Assembly (NCBI GenBank): GCA_963522145.1
Contig: CAUQXI010000016.1
Coordinates: forward strand, 14,154 to 78,153
Origin: Mesorhizobium_B sp963522145
GTDB lineage: Bacteria; Pseudomonadota; Alphaproteobacteria; Rhizobiales; Rhizobiaceae
Direction of reading: 5' to 3'
Length of the DNA: 64,000 nucleotides
Shown here: piece after piece, positions 24,555-34,120 of the stretch
How positions within the stretch are numbered: position 1 is the stretch's first letter
Layout of the letters: each line of letters begins with the position of its first letter
Made by a program: the position numbers and the translations under genes
Notes under the pieces: generated by a model
Told to the model about the DNA's origin: nothing
What the model saw: only the letters and a program-made list of their open reading frames with translations
Database searches by the model: none

Positions 24555-26366
24555 ATGAATATTCAGGCCGAACAGCACGGCGCAACACGAGCCGAAGACC
24601 AGACCCAGCGCGAGATGACAGGCGCGGCGATGGTCGTGCAGGCGCTCAAGGACAATGACGTGCTTCACCTCTTCGGCTATCCCGGAGGCGCGGTCCTGCC
24701 CATCTATGACGAACTGTTCCAGCAGGACGACATCAAGCACATTTTGGTGCGGCACGAGCAGGGCGCGGGCCATGCGGCGGAAGGCTATGCGCGCTCCACG
24801 GGCAAGCCGGGCGTCATGCTCGTCACGTCCGGTCCCGGCGCAACCAACGCCGTGACGCCGCTGCAGGACGCGCTGATGGATTCCATCCCGCTCGTCTGCA
24901 TCACGGGTCAGGTCCCGACCTCGCTGATCGGTTCGGACGCTTTTCAGGAATGCGACACCGTCGGCATCACGCGTCCCTGCACCAAGCACAACTGGCTGGT
25001 GCGGGATGTGAACGAGCTGTCGGCCGTGCTGCACGAGGCCTTTCATGTCGCGACAACCGGGCGGCCGGGGCCGGTCGTGGTCGATGTTCCCAAGGACGTG
25101 ATGTTCGCCACGGGCATCTATACGCCACCGCAGACGGCGCCTCGCACCTCCTACCAGCCGCGCGTCGTGGCCGACCCTTCCCGCATCCGCGAGGCGGTCG
25201 CGTTGATGCTCTCGGCCAAGCGTCCGGTTCTTTATACCGGCGGCGGCATCATCAATGCAGGCCCGCATGCGAGCCGGCTTCTGCGCGAGCTCGTCGAGCT
25301 GACGAATTTCCCGATCACTTCCACGCTGATGGGCTTGGGTGCCTACCCGGCATCAGGCACGAACTGGCTCGGCATGCTCGGCATGCACGGCACCTATGAA
25401 GCCAACATGACCATGCACGATTGCGACGTGATGGTGTGCCTGGGCGCGCGCTTCGACGATCGCATCACCGGGCGGATCAGCGCGTTCTCGCCGAACTCCC
25501 GCAAGATCCACGTCGACATCGACCCGTCTTCCATCAACAAGAATGTGCATGTCGACGTCCCGATCCGGGGCGATGTCGGCCTCGTCCTGGAAGAGATGGT
25601 GCGGCTCGTCCGCGCCTCCGGCCCGTTTGACGGTCACGCGCTCAAGGCGTGGCACGAGCAGATCGATCGTTGGCGCGGCCGCGATTCGCTCGCCTTCCGG
25701 CCGAACAGTGACTTGATCATGCCGCAATATGCCGTTCAGCGGTTGTTCGAGCTGACCAAGGATCGCGATACCTTCATCACCACGGAGGTCGGCCAGCACC
25801 AGATGTGGGCCGCGCAGTATTATGGCTTCGAGAAGCCGAACCGCTGGATGACCTCGGGCGGGCTCGGCACGATGGGCTACGGCCTGCCGGCGGCACTCGG
25901 TGTGCAGATCGCGCATCCGGATTCACTCGTCATCGACATTGCCGGCGACGCTTCGGTGCAGATGACAATGCAGGAGATGTCCACCGCGGTGCAGTATGAG
26001 GCGCCGATCAAGATCTTCATCCTGAACAACCAGTATATGGGCATGGTGCGCCAGTGGCAGCAACTGCTGCACGGCAATCGCCTGTCGCATTCCTATACCG
26101 AAGCGATGCCCGATTTCGTGAAGCTCGCCGAGGCCTATGGCGGGCATGGCATCCGCTGCGAGAAGCCCGGCGATCTGGACGAGGCGATCCGGGAGATGAT
26201 CGACGTCCGTAAGCCCGTGCTGTTCGACTGCCGCGTGGCGAACCTCGCCAACTGCTTCCCGATGATTCCATCCGGCAAGGCGCATAACGAGATGCTCCTG
26301 CCCGACGAGGCGACGGACGAGGCGGTGGCAACGGCGATCGATGCGAAGGGCAGGGCGCTGGTCTAG
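24555..26366 (+). CDS. ilvB: Acetolactate synthase large (catalytic) subunit
   Basis: 603 residues. Condenses pyruvate with pyruvate or 2-ketobutyrate, the first common step to Val, Leu and Ile, using TPP, FAD and Mg. FGYPGGAVLPIYDEL, the TPP-activating Glu in LVRHEQGAGHAAEGYAR, TSGPGATNAVTPL, FAD-region GLGAYPASGTNWLGMLGMHGTYEAN and the TPP motif GDASVQMTMQEMSTAVQYEAPIKIFILNNQYMGMVRQWQ are intact. Start at 24555 (or ATG 24534); the frame opening at 24459 reads through the attenuator and is rejected. ilvH follows after 53 bases. Confidence 0.95.
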   Translation: MNIQAEQHGATRAEDQTQREMTGAAMVVQALKDNDVLHLFGYPGGAVLPIYDELFQQDDIKHILVRHEQGAGHAAEGYARSTGKPGVMLVTSGPGATNAVTPLQDALMDSIPLVCITGQVPTSLIGSDAFQECDTVGITRPCTKHNWLVRDVNELSAVLHEAFHVATTGRPGPVVVDVPKDVMFATGIYTPPQTAPRTSYQPRVVADPSRIREAVALMLSAKRPVLYTGGGIINAGPHASRLLRELVELTNFPITSTLMGLGAYPASGTNWLGMLGMHGTYEANMTMHDCDVMVCLGARFDDRITGRISAFSPNSRKIHVDIDPSSINKNVHVDVPIRGDVGLVLEEMVRLVRASGPFDGHALKAWHEQIDRWRGRDSLAFRPNSDLIMPQYAVQRLFELTKDRDTFITTEVGQHQMWAAQYYGFEKPNRWMTSGGLGTMGYGLPAALGVQIAHPDSLVIDIAGDASVQMTMQEMSTAVQYEAPIKIFILNNQYMGMVRQWQQLLHGNRLSHSYTEAMPDFVKLAEAYGGHGIRCEKPGDLDEAIREMIDVRKPVLFDCRVANLANCFPMIPSGKAHNEMLLPDEATDEAVATAIDAKGRALV

Positions 26367-26419
26367 CGCTCGGCACATCCATCGCCCTTCAAACGTCAGC
26401 CTGAATCGAGAACCGCATC

Positions 26420-27007
26420 ATGAACGCGCAGCTTCAGCCGACCGGCTCGGCCTATTTCATCGCAAAGGAAACGGAAAAGCCGGAGCCCCGCACGCTGTCG
26501 GTGCTGGTGGATAATGAGCCAGGCGTGCTCGCGCGCGTGATCGGCCTGTTCTCCGGTCGTGGCTACAATATCGAAAGCCTGACGGTTTCGGAGACCGAGC
26601 GCGCCAAGCACCTGTCGCGCATCACGATCGTGACGCGGGGAACGCCGCATGTGCTCGAACAGATCAAGCATCAGCTCGAGCGCATCGTGCCGGTGCATCA
26701 CGTGACCGACCTGTCCGTGCGCGCCGGGGAACTCGGCCATGACAAGCCGCTGGCGCGTGAGCTCGCTCTCGTAAAGGTGGCGGGGACCGGCGAGCCTCGG
26801 CTTGAGGCACTGCGGCTCGCGGAAGCCTTCCGGGCCAAGGTGATCGACGCCAACACGGAGCACTTCATCTTCGAGATCACGGGCGCGGTATCGAAGATCG
26901 AGCAATTCATCGCCATCATGGCGCCACTGGGCCTGGTGGAAGTCTGCCGTACCGGGGTTGCCGCCATGAACCGTGGCCGACAGGGGATGGATGATCCCCT
27001 GGCCTGA
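26420..27007 (+). CDS. ilvH: Acetolactate synthase small (regulatory) subunit
   Basis: 195 residues. N-terminal ACT domain (HTLSVLVDNEPGVLARVIGLFSGRGYNIESLTVSETE-type, about 26-95) that binds valine for feedback control, and a C-terminal ALS_ss domain ending in EVCRTGVAAMNRG. The usual first residues are preceded by about 20 extra ones, including FIAKETEKPEPR, normal for rhizobia. Forms the holoenzyme with the upstream large subunit and shares its attenuated transcript. Confidence 0.95.
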   Translation: MNAQLQPTGSAYFIAKETEKPEPRTLSVLVDNEPGVLARVIGLFSGRGYNIESLTVSETERAKHLSRITIVTRGTPHVLEQIKHQLERIVPVHHVTDLSVRAGELGHDKPLARELALVKVAGTGEPRLEALRLAEAFRAKVIDANTEHFIFEITGAVSKIEQFIAIMAPLGLVEVCRTGVAAMNRGRQGMDDPLA

Positions 27008-27063
27008 ACGCCAACTTTCTACACCCTCTAATCGGCCGGCTATCCCGGCAAAGCGGGTCGACC

Positions 27064-27660
27064 ATGTCCAGCGACGCCTTTCTGGCGCTTCTCGTTTATG
27101 CCTTTGTGAGTTCTATCACACCGGGACCGAACAACTTCATGCTGCTCGCATCGAGCGTGAATTTCGGCTTCGTGCGCACGATCCCGCATATGCTGGGAAT
27201 CGGCATTGGCTTCTTTTTACTTCTGCTCGGCGTCGGCTTCGGGCTGGGTACCCTGCTCGCCGCCTTTCCCGCGATGCACATCGCGCTCAAGGTCGCGGGC
27301 GGGGCCTATCTGCTCTTCCTCGCCTGGAAGATCGCAACGTCGCGCAAGCTCGGATCCGGCCGCGAAGAAGGCGCGCGCCCCATGCGTTTCATCGAGGCGG
27401 CGGCGTTTCAGTGGGTCAACCCGAAGGCCTGGGTCATGGCGCTGTCGGCTATGGCCGTTTATACCAGTCCGGCCGCGCCCTATCGCTCCGTGCTCATTGT
27501 GGGAAGCGCTTTCGCGCTGGTGAACTTTCCCAGCGTTTCCTGCTGGGCAGGTTTCGGCACGGGCCTTCGGGGTTTCCTGTCAGATCCCACGCGCCTTAAA
27601 TGGTTCAACATTGTGATGGGGCTCACGCTCGCCGCCACGCTGTGGCCGATGCTGCGCTGA
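27064..27660 (+). CDS. LysE/RhtB family exporter
   Basis: 198 residues with about six membrane spans. N-terminal SSITPGPNNFMLLASSVNFG (the conserved TPGPN signature), VAGGAYLLFLAWKIATS and FQWVNPKAWVMALSAM are typical of LysE/RhtB amino acid or small-metabolite exporters. It starts 56 bases after ilvH on the same strand; co-transcription and export of branched-chain amino acids are possible but not shown. Confidence 0.88.
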   Translation: MSSDAFLALLVYAFVSSITPGPNNFMLLASSVNFGFVRTIPHMLGIGIGFFLLLLGVGFGLGTLLAAFPAMHIALKVAGGAYLLFLAWKIATSRKLGSGREEGARPMRFIEAAAFQWVNPKAWVMALSAMAVYTSPAAPYRSVLIVGSAFALVNFPSVSCWAGFGTGLRGFLSDPTRLKWFNIVMGLTLAATLWPMLR

Positions 27661-27739
27661 AATCGGCCGGGCTTTTGCGCGAGGAGTTTTCAACGCCTGG
27701 CCGCTTGCCGCGGGGCCGAGAATCCTGTCCATCCCGCTG

Positions 27740-28867
27740 ATGGAATTCTCACCACAGCAGGACGAGGCGCTGAAGGCCGTCAGCCGCTGGCTGAAGGAAG
27801 GGCGGCCGCAGCTGTTCCGGCTGTTCGGCTATGCCGGCACGGGAAAGACCACGCTTGCGCGCCATTTCGCAGAAGGCGTCGATGGCGGTGTGCAATTCGC
27901 CGCGTTCACGGGGAAGGCCGCGCAGGTGCTGCGTTCGAAGGGCGCCACCAACGCGCGCACCATTCATTCCCTGATCTATCGCCCGCGCGGCGAGGAAAGC
28001 GTGACGGAGGAAACAACGGGAAAGACGTCGGTCTCGCCCACTTTCACGCTCAACCGCCAAAGCCCGATCGCGCGCGCCAAGCTCGTGGTCATCGACGAAT
28101 GCTCGATGGTGGACGAGCAGCTCGGCCGTGACCTTCTGTCGTTCGGCACGCCCGTGCTTGTGCTGGGTGATCCCGGCCAGCTCCCGCCGATCTCGGGCGG
28201 CGGCTTCTTCACGGAAGCCGAGCCCGACTTCCTTTTGACCGAGATTCACCGCCAGGCGCGCGACAACGCCATCATCCGGCTCGCGCTCGACGTCCGCGAG
28301 GGCCGCGAATTCATGCGCGGGGATCACGGCGAAGCGCGCGTGATCGGCAAGGAGGAGGTCGAGCGGGACCTCGTGCTCGGCGCCGATCAGGTGCTGGTGG
28401 GGACCAACCGCACGCGGCGGCGCTACAACAGCCGCCTGCGTGAGCTGAAGGGCTTCACCATGGCCGTACCGCAGGCGGGCGACAAGCTCGTCTGCCTGCG
28501 CAACGATCCGGCAAAGGGGCTTCTCAACGGCTCGCTGTGGAAGGTGATGACCGCGTCACGCGAAACCACCAAGCCGGGCATCAACCTTCTCGTCTCGCCC
28601 GAGGAGGATGATCCCGATCGCGGCGTGGCGAAGATCAAGCTGCTCAAGGACACGTTCGAGAACCCGGACACGGAGATCGGCTGGGCGGCGCGAAAGCGCT
28701 ACGACGATTTCGACTTCGGCTACGCGCTGACGGTGCACAAGGCGCAGGGGTCGCAATGGAACGAGGTCATGCTGTTCGACGAAAGCTGGGCCTTCAAGGA
28801 CACCCGCGCGCGCTGGCTTTATACGGCCATCACCCGCGCGGCGCAGCGGCTCACCATCGTTCGTTGA
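27740..28867 (+). CDS. RecD-like superfamily 1 DNA helicase (Dda type)
   Basis: 375 residues. FSPQQDEALKAVSRW Q-motif, Walker A FGYAGTGKTTLA (about 29-40), FTGKAAQVLRSKGATNARTIHSLIY, Walker B VVIDECSMVDEQLGRDLLSFG, LVLGDPGQLPPI, TEIHRQARDNAIIRLA, and the C-terminal UvrD_C_2 motif FGYALTVHKAQGSQWNEVMLFDES...TRARWLYTAITRAAQRLTIV. This is a compact 5'-3' SF1B helicase like phage T4 Dda, lacking the long N-terminal domain of RecD2. Such genes are common in rhizobial core genomes with no established role. Confidence 0.88.
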   Translation: MEFSPQQDEALKAVSRWLKEGRPQLFRLFGYAGTGKTTLARHFAEGVDGGVQFAAFTGKAAQVLRSKGATNARTIHSLIYRPRGEESVTEETTGKTSVSPTFTLNRQSPIARAKLVVIDECSMVDEQLGRDLLSFGTPVLVLGDPGQLPPISGGGFFTEAEPDFLLTEIHRQARDNAIIRLALDVREGREFMRGDHGEARVIGKEEVERDLVLGADQVLVGTNRTRRRYNSRLRELKGFTMAVPQAGDKLVCLRNDPAKGLLNGSLWKVMTASRETTKPGINLLVSPEEDDPDRGVAKIKLLKDTFENPDTEIGWAARKRYDDFDFGYALTVHKAQGSQWNEVMLFDESWAFKDTRARWLYTAITRAAQRLTIVR

Positions 28868-29042
28868 GTCTCCTCCGCGCGCAGGGCTGTTGAAGACGCA
28901 GGCCCCGTCACCCACTTCTTCCACAGGATTCACCACGAGCCGGAAGCCAAGCAGCACCGATGCAACGCGGCGTTTGCCATTGCGTTGAAACGAGCCTAGT
29001 GGTCCCGCGCTTCCACGCGTGTTTCAAGGAAACCTTGTCTCC

Positions 29043-30950
29043 ATGGCAATTGCCGAACCCGGCAGCGCGGCGAAGCCTGCGCATTCCCACGCCGCTTCCC
29101 ATTCGACCTCAACCCTGCTGCTCGGCGCACTCGGGGTCGTCTTCGGAGACATTGGCACAAGCCCGATCTATGCGTTTCGCGAGGCGCTTCATGCAGCAGC
29201 GGACGGCGGAGTGGCCGCGCGCGAAGACGTGCTCGGCGTGCTGTCCCTGATCGTCTGGGCGCTGACCATCATCGTCACAATCAAATATGTCGTCTTCGTG
29301 CTGCGTGCCGACAACCAGGGCGAGGGCGGCACGCTGTCGCTGATGGCGCTGGCGCGGGCGAGCTATCCCAAGCGGGCCGGCGCGATCCTCGCCATTGGCC
29401 TATGCGGTGCCGCGCTTTTCTTTGGCGACGCTGTGATCACGCCCGCGATCTCCGTGCTTTCCGCAGTGGAGGGATTGAAGGAGATCACGCCGGCCTTTGA
29501 CCCGTTCGTGGAGCCGATCACGATTGTGATTCTGGCCCTTCTTTTCGCCGTGCAGCGCTTCGGCACCGCAAGCGTCGCACGTATCTTCGGACCCGTGATG
29601 GCCGTTTGGTTCCTCGTTCTCGGGGGCGCGGGGCTTTATCACATCACGGACGATCCCAGCGTGCTCCTTGCGATCAATCCGGCGCATGCGGTGGGCTTTC
29701 TGGCCAGTCAGTCCGACATCGCCTTCATTACGATCGGTGCTGTGTTCCTGGCGGTTACCGGAGCCGAGGCGCTTTACGTGGATCTCGGCCATTTCGGGCG
29801 TCGGCCGATCGTGCTGGCATGGATCGCGATCGTGTTTCCCTGCCTTCTCCTCAACTATTTCGGCCAGGGCGCCTTCGTGCTTGCCCATGGCGGAACGCCG
29901 CGCAACCCCTTCTTCGAGATGATTCCCGAGTGGGGGCTTCTACCTGTTGTGCTTCTCGCCACGGCCGCCACGGTGATCGCCAGCCAGGCCGTGATCACCG
30001 GCGCTTATTCGCTGACCCGGCAGGCAGTGCAGCTCACTCTGCTGCCGCGCTTCGTGATCCAGCACACATCCGAAACGCAGTCCGGCCAGATCTACATGCC
30101 GCGCGTCAACCTGCTGCTTGCGCTCGGCGTGATGCTGCTTGTGGTGGGCTTCGGCGAATCCAGCTCGCTTGCCGCCGCCTACGGCATCTCGGTCACCGGC
30201 GAGATGCTCATGACCACGATCCTGCTCTTCGTGGTGATGCGCCATGGCTGGAAGTGGAGCCTGCTCGCAGCGGCCGCGCTCGCGATCATGTTCGGCATTC
30301 TCGACACCGGCTTCTTCCTGGCCAATGCCGTGAAGATCGCGGATGGCGGCTGGGTGTCGATCCTTGTTGCCGCCGGTATGGGCGTGATCATGTGGACCTG
30401 GGTGCGCGGCACCCGCTACCTGTTCGACAAGACGCGCAAGAGCGAAATCCCTTTCGACGTGCTGGTGGAAAGCTTGTCGCGCAAGCCGCCGCATCTGGTT
30501 CAGGGGACGGCCGTCTTTTTGACCAGCGATCCGGCCAGTGCGCCAACGGCGTTGATGCACAGCCTGAAGCATTACAAGGTCCTGCACGAGCAGAACGTGA
30601 TCCTGTCGGTCATCACCGCGCAGGAACCGACGGTGCCCGACAGCGAGCGGGTGAAGATGGAGATGGTCAACAGCCTCTTCATGCGCGTGACGCTCCGCTT
30701 CGGCTATATGGAACAGCCGCACATCCCGCGCGCGCTCGCCATCTGCCGCAAGCAGGGCTGGAAGTTCGACATCATGACGACATCGTTCTTCCTGTCGCGC
30801 CGCTCGTTCAAGGCTTCTGCCAGTTCGGGCATGCCGATCTGGCAGGATCGCCTCTTCATCGGTCTGGCGCGGACGGCAGCCGATGCGACGGAATATTTCC
30901 AGATCCCGACCGGCCGGGTGGTGGAGATCGGGACGCAGGTCGCGATCTGA
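29043..30950 (+). CDS. kup: Low-affinity potassium transporter Kup
   Basis: 635 residues, about 12 membrane spans and a cytoplasmic C-terminal domain (about 465-635). The family signature LGALGVVFGDIGTSPIYAFREAL opens the protein, followed by ADNQGEGGTLSLMALA, GDAVITPAISVLSAVEGL and the ITGAYSLTRQAVQL segment. Kup imports K+ with protons and also takes up cesium. Start at the second Met (MAIAEPG) because the preceding eight codons lack family support. Confidence 0.94.
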   Translation: MAIAEPGSAAKPAHSHAASHSTSTLLLGALGVVFGDIGTSPIYAFREALHAAADGGVAAREDVLGVLSLIVWALTIIVTIKYVVFVLRADNQGEGGTLSLMALARASYPKRAGAILAIGLCGAALFFGDAVITPAISVLSAVEGLKEITPAFDPFVEPITIVILALLFAVQRFGTASVARIFGPVMAVWFLVLGGAGLYHITDDPSVLLAINPAHAVGFLASQSDIAFITIGAVFLAVTGAEALYVDLGHFGRRPIVLAWIAIVFPCLLLNYFGQGAFVLAHGGTPRNPFFEMIPEWGLLPVVLLATAATVIASQAVITGAYSLTRQAVQLTLLPRFVIQHTSETQSGQIYMPRVNLLLALGVMLLVVGFGESSSLAAAYGISVTGEMLMTTILLFVVMRHGWKWSLLAAAALAIMFGILDTGFFLANAVKIADGGWVSILVAAGMGVIMWTWVRGTRYLFDKTRKSEIPFDVLVESLSRKPPHLVQGTAVFLTSDPASAPTALMHSLKHYKVLHEQNVILSVITAQEPTVPDSERVKMEMVNSLFMRVTLRFGYMEQPHIPRALAICRKQGWKFDIMTTSFFLSRRSFKASASSGMPIWQDRLFIGLARTAADATEYFQIPTGRVVEIGTQVAI

Positions 30951-30971
30951 CCGGAGCTATCCGGCTTTTCC
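30951..30971 (+). terminator. Short hairpin after kup
   Basis: CCGGA-GCTA-TCCGG (30951-30964) directly after the kup stop codon, followed by CTTTTCC. The stem is only 5 bases, so termination is probably partial. Confidence 0.4.
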
Positions 30972-31046
30972 TCCTCACACGCTACGCTTTGCCGCCTTGT
31001 TCCTGCCGTGCCACCTGCGCGAGGCTGTCGGCATGAGGACGGCAGA

Positions 31047-32339
31047 GTGAGCGGGAACTCGTATTCCGTTGCGGTGATCGGTGCGGGGCCGGCGGGCCTT
31101 GCCGCAGCGCTTGCGCTTGCGCGCGACGGACATCATGTGGAGGTGATCGAGCGCTTCGAGCGGCCGGCACCGGTCGGCTCAGGCTTGATCCTTCAGCCGA
31201 CAGGTCTGGCCGTGCTGCACAGCCTGGGTCTTCTGGACGACATCCTGAACCTCGGCGCGCGGATCAATCGCCTCTGCGGTGTCGATGCTCTAAGCGGCAG
31301 GACGGTGCTCGACGTGTCCTATGCTGCCGGCGGACACGATCGTTTCGGGCTCGCCGTCCACCGCGCCGCGCTGTTCAACACGCTCTTCCATGCTGTGCAG
31401 GCGGCCGGGATCGCTCTGCGCACGGGCATCACCGTGACGGGGGTGGACGTATCCGTCGCGCAGGCCTCCGTTGTTTCCGAACCGGGCGCGATTAAAGGGC
31501 GTTATGATCTCGTGGTGGATGCGAGCGGGCGCGGTTCGCGGCTGCGCGCTTTCTGCCATCGTCCGGCGGAGCCGCGTTCTCTGCCTTATGGCGCGTTCTG
31601 GGCAACCTTGCCCTGGCATGGACATGGCTTCAACCCGCACGCCCTTCTTCAGCGCTACCAAGGTGCCAGCGTGATGATCGGCGTGCTGCCGATCGGACGC
31701 CCGACGCTCGACGCGTCTCCCATGGCGGCGTTTTTCTGGAGCCTGAAACCGGAGGAAGCACACATCGTGCGAGCGCAGGGTCTCCCTGCCTGGAAGGCGC
31801 GCCTCTTGGCGCTGTGGCCTGAAACCGTGCCTTATCTCGATGCCATCCACGACTTTGATCAGCTGACACTTGCACGCTATGGACATCACACACTCGCGCC
31901 GCCAACGGGAGAGCGGATCGCCTTTATCGGCGACGCCGCACATTCGACGAGCCCGCAGCTTGGCCAGGGTGCGAACATGGCATTGCTCGACGCCGCCGCC
32001 CTGGCAAGCGCATTGCGCGATGCGCCGAGTGTCACGACAGCGCTTGACCTTTACGCAAAGCGGCGCCGGAGGCACGTGGCGCTGTTCCAAGCGATGTCAC
32101 GGCTCTTCACACCCTTCTACCAGTCGGACAGCCGGGTGCTGCCATTCCTGCGCGACGGTCTCGTCGCCACCCTGGCGCGGCTCCCACCGGTCCAGCGGCT
32201 GCTTGCTGCCACGGTGACGGGCATCCTTCTTGATCCCCTTGCTGCAATCCGCGTGCTCGAACCGGACTGGAAGGCTTGGCAAAGCCGGGAACATCCGCTT
32301 GCAACAGGCACCCAATCGTGGCAGAGGGTCGAACCGTAA
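31047..32339 (+). CDS. FAD-dependent aromatic-ring monooxygenase (PHBH/UbiH fold)
   Basis: About 430 residues. Dinucleotide fold VAVIGAGPAGLAAALALARDGHHVEVIERF at the N-terminus, an internal DLVVDASGRGSRLR (DG-like motif) and FIGDAAHSTSPQLGQGANMALLDAAALASAL (GD motif) define class A flavin monooxygenases. The substrate cannot be read from sequence; no ring-cleavage or ubiquinone genes are adjacent. GTG at 31047 has GAGGA 7 bases upstream and gives the normal N-terminus; the frame from 31008 adds 13 unsupported residues. The TetR gene begins 18 bases after it. Confidence 0.85.
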   Translation: MSGNSYSVAVIGAGPAGLAAALALARDGHHVEVIERFERPAPVGSGLILQPTGLAVLHSLGLLDDILNLGARINRLCGVDALSGRTVLDVSYAAGGHDRFGLAVHRAALFNTLFHAVQAAGIALRTGITVTGVDVSVAQASVVSEPGAIKGRYDLVVDASGRGSRLRAFCHRPAEPRSLPYGAFWATLPWHGHGFNPHALLQRYQGASVMIGVLPIGRPTLDASPMAAFFWSLKPEEAHIVRAQGLPAWKARLLALWPETVPYLDAIHDFDQLTLARYGHHTLAPPTGERIAFIGDAAHSTSPQLGQGANMALLDAAALASALRDAPSVTTALDLYAKRRRRHVALFQAMSRLFTPFYQSDSRVLPFLRDGLVATLARLPPVQRLLAATVTGILLDPLAAIRVLEPDWKAWQSREHPLATGTQSWQRVEP

Positions 32340-32351
32340 CGTACGGTACGG
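32334..32351. promoter_or_regulatory. Overlapping palindrome, candidate TetR operator
   Basis: CCGTA-ACG-TACGG overlapping CGTAC-G-GTACG, 7 bases before the proposed TetR start and across the stop codon of the monooxygenase gene. Inverted repeats of this size next to a TetR gene often act as its own operator. Confidence 0.35.
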
Positions 32352-32357
32352 CCTCCA

Positions 32358-33020
32358 TTGCTCGCGCACTCACCTCTCGACGAGAGTTTCAGTCCCCGCC
32401 AGGAAGAGGTTCTGGAAGCTGCTCTGCGCCTGATGGTGGATGCCGGGGATCGGCTCACCATGGCGGCGGTGGCGCAGGCGGCGAACTGTTCCAAGGAAAC
32501 GCTCTACAAGTGGTTCGGCACGCGCGCCGGCCTGTTGGACGCCATCGTGCGCTGGCAGGCCTCGAAGGTGCGGGTGGAAAGCTGGGGCGGGTCGGAGATC
32601 GACCTTGCGGCTTTGACAGCAAGCCTTCAGCGTTTCGCGGCGGACTGGCTGGGCGTCGTTTCGAGCGAAACATCGCTGGTGCTCAATCGGCTCGCGATTT
32701 CCCGGGCTGCTGGAAAAGGCGAGACGCTCGGCGGGATCGTGCTGTCCAACGGACGATTCGCGCTTGCTGCCCGGCTCAAGCCCGTGCTGAAGGCCGCGCG
32801 CTCCGCCGGGTTGATCGAATTCGACGACGCGGAGGAGACGTTCCGCACCTTTTTCGGCCTCGTCGCCCGCGACGTTCAGATCAGGCTCCTGCTCGGCGAC
32901 CGGCTTTTGCTGGACGAGCAGCGGATTGCCGCCGACGCGGCGCGCGCCACCACCCAGTTCCTCGCGCTTTATCGCGCGCCGGAAGAAACCCCAGAACGAA
33001 ACGCACTACAGGAGGGATGA
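32358..33020 (+). CDS. TetR/AcrR family transcriptional regulator
   Basis: 220 residues. N-terminal helix-turn-helix (RQEEVLEAALRLMVDAGDRLTMAAVAQAANCSKETLYKWFGTRAGLLDAIV) is diagnostic; the C-terminal ligand domain resembles the AefR-like group (TFRTFFGLVARDVQIRLLLGD). The apparent start is TTG at 32358 with no good ribosome binding site, so it may be translated by coupling to the upstream gene. It ends 4 bases before the ilvC start, an arrangement consistent with a shared transcript and with control of ilvC, though the ligand is unknown. Confidence 0.85.
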   Translation: MLAHSPLDESFSPRQEEVLEAALRLMVDAGDRLTMAAVAQAANCSKETLYKWFGTRAGLLDAIVRWQASKVRVESWGGSEIDLAALTASLQRFAADWLGVVSSETSLVLNRLAISRAAGKGETLGGIVLSNGRFALAARLKPVLKAARSAGLIEFDDAEETFRTFFGLVARDVQIRLLLGDRLLLDEQRIAADAARATTQFLALYRAPEETPERNALQEG

Positions 33021-33024
33021 ACCC

Positions 33025-34044
33025 ATGCGCGTTTATTATGACCGGGATGCCGATCTCAATCTGATCAAGAACAAGAAGGTCGCCATCATCGGCTATGGCA
33101 GCCAGGGCAGGGCGCACGCACTCAACCTGAAGGATTCCGGCGCGGCCGAGATAGCGATCGGCCTCAAGGCCGGCTCGCAAACCGCGAGCAAGGTCGAGGC
33201 GGACGGGCTGAAGGTCATGAGCGTGGCGGAAGCCGCGAAGTGGGCTGACCTCATGATGATGGCAACGCCCGACGAGCTGCAGGCCGACATCTATAAGAAC
33301 GAGATCGCGCCGAACATCCGCGACGGAGCGGCGATCGCCTTCGCCCACGGCCTCAATGTGCATTTCGGCCTGATCGAGCCGAAATCCTCCGTCGACGTGC
33401 TGATGATCGCGCCGAAGGGCCCCGGCCACACCGTGCGCGGCGAATATCAGAAAGGCGGCGGCGTTCCCTGCCTCGTGGCCGTTCACCAGGACGCCAGCGG
33501 CAACGCGCTCGACCTCGCTCTGTCTTATGCCTGCGGCGTGGGCGGCGGACGCTCGGGCATCATCGAGACCAACTTCAAGGAAGAATGCGAGACGGACCTG
33601 TTCGGCGAGCAGGTGGTGCTGTGCGGCGGGTTGGTCGAACTCATCCGCGCCGGCTTCGAGACGCTGGTGGAAGCGGGCTACGCTCCGGAGATGGCGTATT
33701 TCGAGTGCCTTCATGAGGTAAAGCTGATCGTTGACCTGATCTATGAAGGCGGCATCGCCAACATGAACTACTCGATCTCCAACACCGCCGAGTGGGGCGA
33801 GTATGTGTCAGGCCCGCGGATCATCACCGCCGACACCAAGGCCGAGATGAAGCGTGTTCTGAACGACATCCAGACCGGCCGCTTCACCTCGGAATGGATG
33901 CAGGAATACCGCTCCGGCATGTCGCGTTTCAAAGGCATTCGCCGCATGAACGACAGTCATCAGATCGAGCAGGTGGGCGAAAAGCTGCGCGGCATGATGC
34001 CCTGGATCTCCAAGAACAAGCTGGTCGACAAGGCGAAGAACTAA
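33025..34044 (+). CDS. ilvC: Ketol-acid reductoisomerase (NADP+)
   Basis: 339 residues, class I enzyme. Converts acetolactate to dihydroxyisovalerate (Val/Leu) and acetohydroxybutyrate to the Ile intermediate. NADPH-binding GYGSQGRAHALNLKDSG (about 23-39), MIAPKGPGHTVRGEYQKGGGVPCLVAV, and the Mg-binding C-domain ETDLFGEQVVLCGGL, AYFECLHEVKLIVDLIYEGGIANM, SNTAEWGEY. GGAGGG 8-14 bases upstream supports the ATG. Separate from ilvBH by about 6 kb, and closed by a strong terminator. Confidence 0.97.
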   Translation: MRVYYDRDADLNLIKNKKVAIIGYGSQGRAHALNLKDSGAAEIAIGLKAGSQTASKVEADGLKVMSVAEAAKWADLMMMATPDELQADIYKNEIAPNIRDGAAIAFAHGLNVHFGLIEPKSSVDVLMIAPKGPGHTVRGEYQKGGGVPCLVAVHQDASGNALDLALSYACGVGGGRSGIIETNFKEECETDLFGEQVVLCGGLVELIRAGFETLVEAGYAPEMAYFECLHEVKLIVDLIYEGGIANMNYSISNTAEWGEYVSGPRIITADTKAEMKRVLNDIQTGRFTSEWMQEYRSGMSRFKGIRRMNDSHQIEQVGEKLRGMMPWISKNKLVDKAKN

Positions 34045-34067
34045 AATCGCGCCTGAGCCAGAAACAG

Positions 34068-34098
34068 AAAAGGCCCGGGAATTTCTCCCGGGCCTTTT
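34068..34098 (+). terminator. Rho-independent terminator of ilvC
   Basis: 13-base perfect stem AAAAGGCCCGGGA / TCCCGGGCCTTTT around loop ATTTC. Symmetric A and T flanks make it usable in both directions, so it can also end the converging BA14K gene. Confidence 0.92.
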
Positions 34099-34120
34099 CG
34101 TTGGTGCCTGACTAAGCGGC

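Noticed and set aside
29606..31036. 476-codon plus-strand frame in kup
   Set aside because: Alternative frame inside kup; Arg-rich translation, no ribosome binding site or homology.
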